Positions 25,720 to 33,872 of a stretch of 64,000 nucleotides of DNA are shown here, in pieces. Each line of letters opens with the position of its first letter. The first letter of the stretch is position 1. The notes under the pieces were generated by a model. The model saw only the letters and a program-made list of their open reading frames with translations. It did not search any database and was not told the origin of the DNA. The position numbers and the translations under genes were made by a program. The DNA comes from Lactobacillaceae bacterium. Lineage in GTDB: Bacteria; Pseudomonadota; Alphaproteobacteria; RF32; CAG-239. The stretch lies in assembly GCA_031271345.1 (NCBI GenBank), contig JAISVX010000002.1:50666-114665 (forward strand), read 5' to 3'.

Positions 25720-25795
25720 GGTCCCATCGTCTAGAGGCCTAGGACACGTCCCTTTCACGGATGAAACACGAGTTCGAATCTCGTTGGGATCACCA
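25720..25795 (+). tRNA. tRNA-Glu (UUC)
   Basis: Complete cloverleaf with encoded CCA. The acceptor GGTCCCA pairs with TGGGATC (one G-U). The anticodon stem CGTCC/GGATG holds loop CTTTCAC with anticodon TTC at 25754-25756. The T-arm is ACGAG-TTCGAAT-CTCGT. The D-arm GTCTAGAGGCCTAGGAC is like E. coli tRNA-Glu. Confidence 0.97.
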
Positions 25796-25802
25796 TTAAA
25801 AC

Positions 25803-25830
25803 AAAATGCCGCCGGAAAGGCGGCATTTTT
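25803..25830 (+). terminator. tRNA-Glu terminator
   Basis: Stem AAAATGCCGCC / GGCGGCATTTT (25803-25813 with 25819-25829), loop GGAAA, then T. The stem is extended outward by further complementarity to the tRNA 3' end (see the repeat at 25841). Confidence 0.93.
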
Positions 25831-25840
25831 CATTTTAAAT

Positions 25841-25951
25841 TGGTGTTCCCATCAGAAAAATTTCAATCTTGCAGATTTTATTTTTCTGAAACGAGCGAGA
25901 TTTTATTAAATTCAAAAGCTCTGCTGCCGCTATCGTTTTTTCATTAACTAA
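25841..25951. repeat. tRNA-tail-mirroring element, copy 1 (after tRNA-Glu)
   Basis: Begins with TGGTGTTCCCA (25841-25851), an inverted copy (10 of 11 bases) of the last 11 bases of tRNA-Glu (acceptor strand plus CCA), placed symmetrically across the terminator. About 70 bases later comes TGCTGCCG and then TTTTTTCATTAACTAA. The same arrangement and similar sequence follow tRNA-His (49986-50090). On the minus strand a frame is open across the element (reading KTIAAAELLNLIKSRS and ending LMGTPI), without a clear start. Confidence 0.6.
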
Positions 25952-25963
25952 AATCCGTGATAC

Positions 25964-26000
25964 GTAATAAAAGACTGACTAAATGTCAGTCTTTTATTAC
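25964..26000. terminator. Perfect 16-bp hairpin, orphan
   Basis: GTAATAAAAGACTGAC (25964-25979) pairs exactly with 25985-26000 around loop TAAAT. The A/T flanks resemble a bidirectional terminator, but no gene lies directly on either side. It sits just outside the tRNA-Glu element and may mark its outer boundary. Confidence 0.6.
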
Positions 26001-26028
26001 TATCCGTTAGGATTGTCTTAAGAAATTA

Positions 26029-26053
26029 AAAGCTCTTCACGGAGAAGAGCTTT
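26029..26053 (-). terminator. Terminator of the small lipoprotein gene
   Basis: AAAGCTCTTC (26029-26038) pairs with GAAGAGCTTT (26044-26053). On the minus strand it is followed by a T-rich tract, 28 bases after the stop of the lipoprotein gene. Confidence 0.8.
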
Positions 26054-26080
26054 AATGTTTATACGTAAATCAAAAATTGA

Positions 26081-26224
26081 TTATTTGCAAGGAGCAACGA
26101 TTTCAATAATTGAAATACCTAAGAAAGAGTGGTTTTCGCAAGTTTTTTGGCTGCCGATGTATCCACGAGAACCTGTGCAAGCTGCAAGAGCGAATAAAAC
26201 TGCAAGAATAGCTAATTTTTTCAT
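26081..26224 (-). CDS. 47-residue lipoprotein, DUF4223-like
   Basis: A small gene read directly from the minus strand. It begins MKKLAILAVLFALAACTG, a lipoprotein signal with lipobox LAAC (Cys16), and the mature part ends SIIEIVAPCK with two further cysteines. The pattern CTG...C...ISI-x-I...C resembles the enterobacterial small lipoprotein YhfL (DUF4223), recalled from memory, not searched. Shine-Dalgarno AAAGGATAATAAAG precedes the ATG, and a terminator follows. Role unknown; probably anchored in the outer membrane. Confidence 0.8.
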   Translation of the reverse strand: MKKLAILAVLFALAACTGSRGYIGSQKTCENHSFLGISIIEIVAPCK

Positions 26225-26462
26225 CTTTATTATCCTTTTTTATATTTATACATTGATGCGCTTTAATGCGCCACCAAAAAAATGATATAATGCGGTTGGG
26301 CAAAAATCAAATGAAAAAAACGGGATAAGCAAAAGCAGATTTTTCTGCGAATGAAACAATACGAATAATGCTCAGAAATTCCTGCATTAAACAATGATAA
26401 AGCATATCTGAGAATGCGGTTCATTGTTGTGTATAAAATGTGGGAAAGCTTTTGAATTTATA
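26225..26462. other. Intergenic, no gene seen
   Basis: AT-rich stretch between the small lipoprotein and the terminator of the next gene. It must hold the lipoprotein promoter on the minus strand. A short GCGC-N6-GCGC repeat lies near 26251. I see no ORF of substance. Confidence 0.5.
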
Positions 26463-26509
26463 AAAGAACACACCCCGTTGCATACATAATGCGCCGGGGT
26501 GTGTTCTTT
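26463..26509 (-). terminator. Terminator of the lysozyme-like gene
   Basis: A 14-bp perfect stem AAAGAACACACCCC / GGGGTGTGTTCTTT (26463-26476 with 26496-26509), with a smaller inner stem, 9 bases beyond the end of the minus-strand gene at 26519. Confidence 0.88.
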
Positions 26510-26518
26510 AGATTCGTG

Positions 26519-27568
26519 TTAAAGCTCAAGAGCTTTCCGAGGTGTTTGGAAACTGCCTTTTTTTAGCTCTTTCCTGATTTCTTCGTTGAAAATGTATTTT
26601 CCCGATTGGTCATACATTTTATCAACGGAGACAGCTTTGTAAGAGAACATCGGCATATCCAACAGTTCGTTGATGGTAATTTCATTTTCCCAGAGCAGGC
26701 GCAGCATGTAAAAATATTGCTTGGGTTCGCTGCCTGTTTTTCTAATCTCTCCTTTTGCGTCTTGGAGCAACAGCCATTCTCCTGCTTCTTCAAGATTCCC
26801 GTCATTTATTTTTTCCAGGAACGTTGAACGCAGAAAACCATATTTGCCCATTCTCATCGCCGCTAAGGTTACAACAGCCATTTGTTGTCTGGATAAAACG
26901 ATTGCCGGCGACAGATTGTCGACAACAAGAGGTTTCCAATCCTGAGAAACAACAAACACCGCTTCGTCATAGGTCATGCCGTAGAAATTGTAGTCTTTTA
27001 CAGGCTGGTCGTTGATAAACTTAAATCCAACCAAGGCTCTCGGACATTCGTTAGGTACTTCTTTCTGCACTCCGTCAAGGTAGGCTCTTCCGATTATGAC
27101 GTTGTCGAATGAAAGCTCATATACCTGAACGGCTTGTTGTTTTTCTTCAGAACCGCAGCTTCTCCACAGTAGAGAGATGAGCAGTATAAGAGCCAGAAGC
27201 GGAAGGATAACCAGCCATATTCTTTTTCCTTTTTGCTTTTCACCCCTTTGCTGAGGTCTGACTTTTTTCCGCCTTTTCAGTTTGGATAAAAGTCTGCCCC
27301 ACCATTTGTATGTCAGGGCGAGAAGAACTCCGGCGGCAGCGGCGCAGAGATACGGCCAAATTTTAGGCACGATGTACGTAATGCCTTCCCAGAGAAGGAT
27401 AAGACCTTTTCCGACAAGGATAACGACGATAACTGCGACAGCCAGAATCAGCAGCAGAAGCAAAAGCTTCGTCAGCGTTTTTAAGTTATAACGCATTGAG
27501 ATTTCGCCTTTCCACCATTTTCCGTTGATTGTCTTGGCTGAGAAAATGTTTTTGATTTTTGTTTTCAT
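26519..27568 (-). CDS. Membrane protein with degenerate phage-lysozyme-like (GH24) domain
   Basis: 349 residues with hydrophobic segments at about 34-60, 68-88 and 118-135, then a soluble domain. Residues about 195-300 follow the GH24 pattern: YGMTYDEAVFVVSQDW, SRQQMAVVTLAAMRMG, FLRSTFLEKINDGN and EEAGEWLLLQDAKGE. The catalytic FEGL glutamate and the YGH motif are not recognisable, so hydrolase activity is doubtful. The leader AAACACAAATCAATTTTTTT has no Shine-Dalgarno, unlike the core genes, suggesting transfer from Bacteroidetes. The GH24 assignment is by pattern only. An internal ATG (MRYNLKTLTK) is a possible alternative start. Confidence 0.55.
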   Translation of the reverse strand: MKTKIKNIFSAKTINGKWWKGEISMRYNLKTLTKLLLLLLILAVAVIVVILVGKGLILLWEGITYIVPKIWPYLCAAAAGVLLALTYKWWGRLLSKLKRRKKVRPQQRGEKQKGKRIWLVILPLLALILLISLLWRSCGSEEKQQAVQVYELSFDNVIIGRAYLDGVQKEVPNECPRALVGFKFINDQPVKDYNFYGMTYDEAVFVVSQDWKPLVVDNLSPAIVLSRQQMAVVTLAAMRMGKYGFLRSTFLEKINDGNLEEAGEWLLLQDAKGEIRKTGSEPKQYFYMLRLLWENEITINELLDMPMFSYKAVSVDKMYDQSGKYIFNEEIRKELKKGSFQTPRKALEL

Positions 27569-27751
27569 AAAAAAATTGATTTGTGTTTATTTAACTTATG
27601 ATTAGCTCAAATAAAAAAAGCATATTATGAAAACAATATATTATATATAATTTCCACAATAATGCTTTTTGATGTGGAACAGTATAGCAGGAATTATATT
27701 TTCATGCAACAAAAAATAGACAAAATTTTTCCGAAGGTTTATTTGCCGTCT

Positions 27752-28966
27752 TTACAAGCTGTTTGGGTTTTGCTGAAAGTCTCTGCCGTTGAGCAAAGGA
27801 TGGCTTCTTTTAACCTTTTTACTTATGTTTAAGCGCTCTCTGGCAATGTTTATACGAAGTTCCGGCGACTGTGGAAATTTTGTTTCGAGAAGCCCCCTGA
27901 AAGGAGAGTTCTTTTCTTGAGATACCATGTCAACAATGTTTAATCCGTCTTGTCCTTTGATGGATAAATCAGAATGCTGCAACAAATATCCAAACATTTC
28001 GATTTGATTGCTTTTATATGCGTGCATAATGGCTGTAAAACCTTTGTTGTCTTGTTCGTTGACAAAAGATTTTAAGCTTGCTTTTTTAGCTTTATTTTCT
28101 TGTTTTGTCTCGTTTGTCTGTTCATTTTCTTTGTCAGTGCATTCTTCAATAAAGAATTTAACGGTTTCAAGGCTTCCGGCTTTGACCGCTTTTGTTAAGA
28201 CGTTTTCGCCGTCTTTATCTTTCATGCTTATATCGGCTTCATATTCGACTAACAATTTCGTAACGTCAAGGTGGTTATTTTCAACAGAAATCATGATTGC
28301 GGTTTTTTCTTCAATATTACGCAGGTTTACATCCGCTTTATTATCTAAATTATCTAATAAAAGTTTGGAGATGTCATGGCTTCCGTTTTTAGCGGAATAC
28401 ATAAGCGCGGTGTTGCCGTTAATATCTTTTTTGTTCAAATCCGCATTATGTTCAATAGCATATTTAACCGCGTCAATATTTCCGACGTCGGTACACATCA
28501 TCAAGAGAGTTTGTTTTTGGTCGTTTACGGCATTTATGTCTCCGCCGGCTTCAATATAAGCTTTTAATGCTTCCACGCCGGTTTTGTCAGTTGCAAATAC
28601 GCCCAGATTCGAATTTATGCCTTCGGCATCGCTAATGGCTAAAAGTTTTACCAAATTGGGATGAGATTTAACAAATTCCGGAGTGATGTGTAGACTGCTG
28701 ACATCCGCGCCGCGTCCGATTAACATAATTACCAGCTCGTCATTGCCTTTTTCAATCGCTATGCTTAGGGGGGTGCGCCCGCTGTTGTCTCTGGCATTTA
28801 CGTCATAACCGTCTTTTATAAGCTGCATTACGCGGTCATTTAAACCTTCTTCGCATGCTTTGTGCAAAGCAGTGCATCCTTTTTCATCCGTATAGCCTTT
28901 TTTAGCCATATCTTCTATTTTGTGTTTATTCAAACGTTTTTCAAAGTTGTCTGGATTATCTTGCAT
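27752..28966 (-). CDS. Ankyrin-repeat protein
   Basis: A 404-residue soluble protein without signal peptide, made of about eight ankyrin repeats. Clear examples are GCTALHKACEEGLNDRVMQL, GRTPLSIAIEKGNDELVIML, GNTALMYSAKNGSHDISKLL and GENVLTKAVKAGSLETVKFF. A Lys/Glu/Gln-rich insert (about residues 275-295) interrupts the array, and the tail is basic. Ankyrin proteins mediate protein contacts, and in host-associated alphaproteobacteria some are type IV secretion effectors. A VirB8-like gene in this window makes that possible but unproven. Shine-Dalgarno AGGAAAA precedes the ATG, so translation is native-like. Confidence 0.9.
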   Translation of the reverse strand: MQDNPDNFEKRLNKHKIEDMAKKGYTDEKGCTALHKACEEGLNDRVMQLIKDGYDVNARDNSGRTPLSIAIEKGNDELVIMLIGRGADVSSLHITPEFVKSHPNLVKLLAISDAEGINSNLGVFATDKTGVEALKAYIEAGGDINAVNDQKQTLLMMCTDVGNIDAVKYAIEHNADLNKKDINGNTALMYSAKNGSHDISKLLLDNLDNKADVNLRNIEEKTAIMISVENNHLDVTKLLVEYEADISMKDKDGENVLTKAVKAGSLETVKFFIEECTDKENEQTNETKQENKAKKASLKSFVNEQDNKGFTAIMHAYKSNQIEMFGYLLQHSDLSIKGQDGLNIVDMVSQEKNSPFRGLLETKFPQSPELRINIARERLNISKKVKRSHPLLNGRDFQQNPNSL

Positions 28967-29074
28967 GCCGAATTTTCCTAATATTATTTAAACATTATTT
29001 TAAGCGTTAATTTCAATTTTGTCAAGTTATGCTTTATACTGGACAAAAACGAAGGCCGTCGGCGTTTAAAATGC

Positions 29075-29103
29075 AAAGCTCCGATTTTCATCGGAGCTTT
29101 TTT
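29075..29103. terminator. Terminator
   Basis: AAAGCTCCGA (29075-29084) pairs with TCGGAGCTTT (29091-29100). It lies 17 bases beyond the end of the minus-strand gene at 29120; T-rich on both sides. Confidence 0.82.
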
Positions 29104-29119
29104 AAGATTAACTAATAAA

Positions 29120-29725
29120 CTATTTTCTCTTTCCTTTGAAAAGGTTTTTTACCACATCGAAAGAGACGTATAAGTCAACTTCGAACTGCAGTTTCGATAA
29201 CCCGAAACCGTTTTTGCTGGCAAATCCTTGAGCTACCCAGAACCCGCCGCTGAGATTTTTGCAGATGTTGAAAGGAATAAAAAAGCCCAAGCTCGCTTCC
29301 AAATTCGAATCTACAAAAAATATCGGCTGCAGATTTATCGGCTTGAGGTCGAAGTCGTGCCATATCATGGCAAGCCCGTAGAGTTGTCCCTGACTATAGC
29401 TTACCAAACCGCGGTAATAGGTGTTTTCTTTGAAAACACCGTCATAAGCCAGACCGCCGCCGAAAGACCAGTCTTTTTCGTACTCGTATGTTTCAACGAA
29501 GCCGTAAAATCCCCGGTATGCAAGCCCCGTTCTGAAAATGTGGCTTGCTCCTGGTCCTAAATATACCTCCGACAGCGATGTCAGCGGATAATTAGGCTTC
29601 TCCAGTATTATTCCAGGGTCTTCTTTTTTTTCAGCTTTGAAAGCTTCTTTGTTAGTTACTTGCTCTTGCGCGAAACCTGCCAAAGTGAAAAGGCAAAATA
29701 CGGAGAAAAGGATAATTTTTTTCAT
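29120..29725 (-). CDS. Secreted Bacteroidetes-like protein, probably a small outer-membrane barrel
   Basis: 201 residues from the ATG at 29725. The signal peptide KKIILFSVFCLFTLAGFAQEQ ends in AQ, a Bacteroidetes habit. The mature part alternates aromatic and polar residues (HIFRTGLAYRGFYGFVETY, FGGGLAYDGVF, FGLSKLQFEVDLYVSFDV), as expected for beta-strands in the outer membrane. The frame is open 12 codons upstream (to 29761), but those residues would precede a normal signal peptide. No Shine-Dalgarno (leader AACTAAATAAAACTTCACAG). Function unknown. Confidence 0.65.
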   Translation of the reverse strand: MKKIILFSVFCLFTLAGFAQEQVTNKEAFKAEKKEDPGIILEKPNYPLTSLSEVYLGPGASHIFRTGLAYRGFYGFVETYEYEKDWSFGGGLAYDGVFKENTYYRGLVSYSQGQLYGLAMIWHDFDLKPINLQPIFFVDSNLEASLGFFIPFNICKNLSGGFWVAQGFASKNGFGLSKLQFEVDLYVSFDVVKNLFKGKRK

Positions 29726-29852
29726 CTGTGAAGTTTTATTTAGTTTTAACTTAGTTTCCAATAATACGCTAATGTGTAAAGTAGTGTATAAAGTATAGTA
29801 TATTTATTTGTCCAATGCAAGAGCAATTTGGACAAAAGACGCGGTTTCTTAT

Positions 29853-31055
29853 TTAAAATTCTTCTTCTTCGTCATTTATATGTATGTTGAGCTTTATAGA
29901 AAGAAATCCTATAAGAGCGATAAGTATGGTCAAAAACGCCATAAGATATTTTATATATTCAAGATTATTTATTATGCCGATGAAAAACAACAGAATAAAG
30001 CCGGAAATCCTGCCCATATTAAGAAAAGTTTCTCTTACCGCAAAGTATTCGATTTTAAATTTGTTTTTTATATGTTTATCGTTAGAGACATTAAATAAGT
30101 TTATGTCGGTAATGCTCAGCAATAATTGTACGGCGGTAATGTAGCAGAAATTATATAATATAAAAGATGTTTTTGTTGTAAAAAATATAAAAACAAAAGA
30201 ACTCAAAATGGCAAGGCTGCCTGATACTGTGAGCAGTTTGGGAAAAGATTTTCTGGTTGCGAATCTGCCGAATATAAAGTTCATTACAACAGCGCAGAAA
30301 GTGAATATTGATGTTAAAATTCCCAAATTTAAATTGGTTTTAAACACATAAACAACATATAAAACCAAAGCGATTGGCAGGGTTCCGTTAATCGTTATTC
30401 CTTTTAGATATTCGACAATATATACTTTTCTAACGAGAGCGTTTTGTTTTAAATTTTTTAAATATTCCCATAACTCAAATTTTTTACTTGAAGTAATTTG
30501 AGATTTTATAAAAAGTGAAATTATAAACTCTATTGCCGCAATAATCGCAAGAACAAAAGCGGTTTCCGCAAATGAGCCAAAAGTTATGAACGCCCCCAAA
30601 GCAAGGGGTGCGCAAATGGCAACGCCACCGTTTATGGCGTTTGTATATCCATAAAACTTTGACATGGTTTTTTTATTAACTTTTTCCGAAATAATAACAT
30701 TATAAGGCAGGGCATATAAGGTTACGGCAATTCCGTATAAGGCGCCGAGAAAAGAGACATAGTTTAATATTTTTTCCTGAAAAATCATAATGATTAATAA
30801 GTAGGCGAAATTTAAGATAAGACTTGTCCGAAATAAAATCATTTTGTTTCTGCGCTTTGCAAAATCTGCAAAAATAAGAAAACCAATGCCGACAAAAAAA
30901 GCATAAACAATTTGGTATAAAGAAATCGGAATAATATTGTTGTTGGCAATCTGCATTATATACGCGATTAAAAAGGTGTTGAAAAAAGCGTCGGAAACAG
31001 CTCTTACCGCTCTAAATGTCATTATAGTTTTTATGTCTTTGGTAATTTTATTCAT
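29853..31055 (-). CDS. Major facilitator superfamily transporter
   Basis: A 400-residue integral membrane protein with about 12 hydrophobic helices and an acidic C-terminus (HINDEEEEF). The loop DFAKRRNKMILFRTS between helices 2 and 3 fits the MFS motif A position in a divergent form. Substrate unknown. It overlaps the upstream HD-domain gene by 8 bases and is the last gene of a three-gene operon (Nudix, HD, MFS). Confidence 0.8.
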   Translation of the reverse strand: MNKITKDIKTIMTFRAVRAVSDAFFNTFLIAYIMQIANNNIIPISLYQIVYAFFVGIGFLIFADFAKRRNKMILFRTSLILNFAYLLIIMIFQEKILNYVSFLGALYGIAVTLYALPYNVIISEKVNKKTMSKFYGYTNAINGGVAICAPLALGAFITFGSFAETAFVLAIIAAIEFIISLFIKSQITSSKKFELWEYLKNLKQNALVRKVYIVEYLKGITINGTLPIALVLYVVYVFKTNLNLGILTSIFTFCAVVMNFIFGRFATRKSFPKLLTVSGSLAILSSFVFIFFTTKTSFILYNFCYITAVQLLLSITDINLFNVSNDKHIKNKFKIEYFAVRETFLNMGRISGFILLFFIGIINNLEYIKYLMAFLTILIALIGFLSIKLNIHINDEEEEF

Positions 31056-31683
31056 TTATTTCTTCTTTTGCGGCGGTAAGAAAACTTTGGAGTATTTTGG
31101 TTCTCTTCTGCGCGATTTTTTTTGCTGTTTTGGTGTTCATTAAATCGGCAACGACTAAAAGTCTTTCGTAAAATAAATCTACCGCATAAGCTAACGATTC
31201 AGGTTTTCTGTTTTCGCAAAAAGGGTCGTTGGTGTTGTAAAACGCTTTGTTCATTGAGCCTGCGGATGCGAAAGTTCTCATTATTGCAATTGCGCCGGTC
31301 GCTTCTATTCTGTCGGCATCCTGTAAAATTGCGCTTTCAATTGAATGAGGTTTTTTCTTACTTGAGAAAGAACAGTTTTCTATACATAAAGCCGCTTCGT
31401 TTATTTTTTCTTTTGGATATTCAGAGATGGAAACTAAAACTTCTTTCGCTTTTTTTGCACTGTCAATGGCGCTTAATTTGCTTTTTGGAGAGTCTTTCGG
31501 GTAACAGATTATATCATGAAAAAGCGCGGCTGGAATTAGTATATCCAGGTCGGCTTTTTCTTTTTTGGCGATTTTTTTACATAGATTAAGGCACCTTAGC
31601 GCATGAGAGAAATCGTGTGAACAATCGTTTTTGATGTTTTCTCTTACATAATTAATTAAAAAATCTTCAGTTTTATTTTTCAT
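31048..31683 (-). CDS. HD-domain phosphohydrolase
   Basis: A 211-residue HD-superfamily protein, similar in layout to YedJ/YpgQ pyrophosphohydrolases. Metal-binding motifs: CSHDFSHALRCLNLC (first His), AALFHDIICYP (the HD pair) and ILQDADRIEATGAIAIMR (last Asp). Likely hydrolyses a phosphate bond in a nucleotide. It lies 9 bases after the Nudix gene and overlaps the MFS gene, so nucleotide turnover and transport may be linked. Confidence 0.88.
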   Translation of the reverse strand: MKNKTEDFLINYVRENIKNDCSHDFSHALRCLNLCKKIAKKEKADLDILIPAALFHDIICYPKDSPKSKLSAIDSAKKAKEVLVSISEYPKEKINEAALCIENCSFSSKKKPHSIESAILQDADRIEATGAIAIMRTFASAGSMNKAFYNTNDPFCENRKPESLAYAVDLFYERLLVVADLMNTKTAKKIAQKRTKILQSFLTAAKEEINE

Positions 31684-31692
31684 TGCAACGCT

Positions 31693-32223
31693 CTATATAA
31701 GGTTTTCATCAAGGAGTTTTTTTATTGCGGTTTTGTTTGACGGCAGACCAAAATCATCGGGGTTTATTTTATCTTTTTCAATAAATATAACTTCTAAAAC
31801 CTCGTTTATATCAATTTTCATTCTGCTCATATCTTTTATTCCGCACTTAAAGAAAAAATCCAGAGGGTATGAATTTACGGACTGATATAAATATGAGTTA
31901 GGTATGGAAAACAAATATTTTTCAACTTCAATATCAACGTTTATCTCTTCTTTGGTTTCTCTAATAAGAGCTTCTTCAATGGTTTCTTTGATGTCGACAA
32001 AGCCGCCCGGCAGTCCGAGCATGTTTTTGCCAGGCTCTTTTGCTCTTCTTATTGTTAAAAGCCTACCTTTTTCGTCCACGATTATCGGTCCTGCGCCAAT
32101 CGCGGGGTTTTTATAAAATTCGAAACCGCAATTGCCGCATTTTTTTGCAATCGGGCTTTTTATTCCAAATTTATCCGAGCCGCATTTCGGACAATATTTA
32201 AAAGCGTCTAACGGGTGGGGCAT
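31693..32223 (-). CDS. Nudix hydrolase with N-terminal zinc ribbon
   Basis: 176 residues. A zinc ribbon comes first (KYCPKCGSDKF and KKCGNCGFEFYKNP), as in NudC-like NADH pyrophosphatases. The Nudix box follows: LPGGFVDIKETIEEALIRET then KEEINVDI. The usual NudC SQPWPFPxS motif is not present, so NAD(H) specificity is not established. Strong Shine-Dalgarno AGGAAGAAAA. First gene of the Nudix-HD-MFS operon. Confidence 0.9.
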   Translation of the reverse strand: MPHPLDAFKYCPKCGSDKFGIKSPIAKKCGNCGFEFYKNPAIGAGPIIVDEKGRLLTIRRAKEPGKNMLGLPGGFVDIKETIEEALIRETKEEINVDIEVEKYLFSIPNSYLYQSVNSYPLDFFFKCGIKDMSRMKIDINEVLEVIFIEKDKINPDDFGLPSNKTAIKKLLDENLI

Positions 32224-32283
32224 TTTTTCTTCCTGATTAAGTCTGTTGTTGCTGGAGATACATTATAATAAATTTAAAAAAAA

Positions 32284-32309
32284 TGAAACCGCTATTTCTA
32301 GCGGTTTCA
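32284..32309 (-). terminator. Terminator of the Ser/Arg-rich protein gene
   Basis: TGAAACCGCT (32284-32293) pairs with AGCGGTTTCA (32300-32309); on the minus strand it is followed by eight Ts. Confidence 0.9.
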
Positions 32310-32331
32310 AAATCGTTTGTAAGGATGTTCT

Positions 32332-33624
32332 TTATCTCCTTCTGCTGCTGCCGTTGTTAGAGCTTGAGCTGCGGCCTGAGCTTTCCGCGGATGAACGCGA
32401 ACCGCCGCTTTGACTGCTGCTGACGCCCGAAGATTGGCGGCTTGTCGAAGTCGATGAACGACTGACGGATGATTCTGAAGAACCTCGACCGCCTTGGCTG
32501 TAGCCGGAGCCAGTTGAAGTTCTGGAACCTGTTTCCCTCAAAACCTCGCGGTTCCCGCCGGAGTTTCTTTGGTAAGAAGAGCTTCTTGACGATTGTCCAG
32601 AACTGCTTTGGACTTCCGTAGAAGTCGTGCTGGTGGTTCTTCTTGTTATGGTTCCTTCTCTGCTGACAGAAGTTGAACTTCTGTTGTCGTCAACATCGCG
32701 GGAGCCTGAATAACTCGTCGAACCTGAACTTCGTCCGTAGCTGGAGCCGGTGGCTTCATCGTTTCTGCCTGATGTTCTGCCGCTGCCCCCCAGATTGTCT
32801 CTGTAGGTCGAACTGGTTTGGTCTCTGTTCGAGCGGTAGGACGATTGGCGAGAATGGCTGGTTGTGCCGCTTTCTCTTGTCGAGGTCGAAGTTGACCTGC
32901 CGGTTTCGTAACCTCTCCTTGCAGTTTCAAACTCGCGTCTCAAAACATCTCGTCCAGTGTCCATACTTTCTCTCGAAACCCTTCTTTCATCGGAGTTCAG
33001 GGAGTTGTATGTTCTGCTCGGTCTTCCATTGGGCGCGTTCCTATGTCCATAACTGGAATTTCCATAGTATTGATAACGCCTTCCATCGCCGCGGCGATTA
33101 TGGAAGTTTGCATAGTAGCTCGGTCTGTGGTTGTGTCTCCATGTCAGCTGAATATAGTTGTAGCTCCAATCGAAATACGAATACGCGTAAGGAATGGAAT
33201 TACAGTAATGCCAGCTTAAATGGTTTCCGTAGTAATGAACCCTGGGATATGTGCGTCCGCCATAGATGTACTCATCATAGCTTAAGGACCATACCCAATG
33301 TCCGTTAACCAACAGAATGTGAACCGCCGCGAGACCAAATCTGTCTCTGCTCAAAACCATACGGTGCAGCGGGCGGAAGTCCATGTGCATGACCTCCCAC
33401 TCGTAAAGACCGTTTCCAACAGGATACCCTACGAAGAAATCTCCGTCGCCATAGTAATGAATTTTCGTTCCTTGGGGACCGGAGAAATATCCGCTGGGGA
33501 TGTAGCGTTCGTAGATGTCCCAGCAGTAATCCTCATCGTAGTAATAAGTTACGCTGGTTTGAGCGTTTGCGCTGATGTTGCATACCGCTAACATTGTCAG
33601 CACGATAAAAATCAGTTTTTTCAT
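32332..33624 (-). CDS. Secreted protein with long Ser/Arg/Gly low-complexity tail
   Basis: 430 residues. Signal peptide MKKLIFIVLTMLAVCNISANAQ (Bacteroidetes-like, ending AQ). A Tyr/Trp-rich N-terminal domain to about 190 (TSVTYYYDEDYCWDIYERY, NGHWVWSLSYDEYIYGGRTY) is followed by about 240 residues almost entirely Ser, Arg, Thr, Gly and Asn, ending GRSSSSNNGSSRRR. The tail is positively charged and disordered, suited to binding polyanions or the cell surface. No Shine-Dalgarno; leader ends GTTTAAAAAAATG. Likely horizontally acquired; function unknown. Confidence 0.7.
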   Translation of the reverse strand: MKKLIFIVLTMLAVCNISANAQTSVTYYYDEDYCWDIYERYIPSGYFSGPQGTKIHYYGDGDFFVGYPVGNGLYEWEVMHMDFRPLHRMVLSRDRFGLAAVHILLVNGHWVWSLSYDEYIYGGRTYPRVHYYGNHLSWHYCNSIPYAYSYFDWSYNYIQLTWRHNHRPSYYANFHNRRGDGRRYQYYGNSSYGHRNAPNGRPSRTYNSLNSDERRVSRESMDTGRDVLRREFETARRGYETGRSTSTSTRESGTTSHSRQSSYRSNRDQTSSTYRDNLGGSGRTSGRNDEATGSSYGRSSGSTSYSGSRDVDDNRSSTSVSREGTITRRTTSTTSTEVQSSSGQSSRSSSYQRNSGGNREVLRETGSRTSTGSGYSQGGRGSSESSVSRSSTSTSRQSSGVSSSQSGGSRSSAESSGRSSSSNNGSSRRR

Positions 33625-33872
33625 TTTTTTAAACGATTTAGGACCAGAATTTAAGCTTTAATTTTCTAAATTCCAGCGTTATTAATAATCTTATTTTGTT
33701 TGATGCCAATAATAAAAAGTGTCCTTATAGAATACGTTTTTTTCTAATTTTTGTCAACTTTTACTTTATAGCAAAATTTATTAAGCTTATCTCTGGAAGA
33801 TTTTTTAATAGAGATTATCTAAATAGTCTGATATATTAAGCTTGTTGATAAAAACATTTTAGGAGGACAAAT

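Noticed and set aside
25841..26000. Phage attachment site at tRNA-Glu
   Set aside because: Attachment duplications would be direct repeats of the tRNA end. This copy is inverted, and there is no integrase gene nearby.
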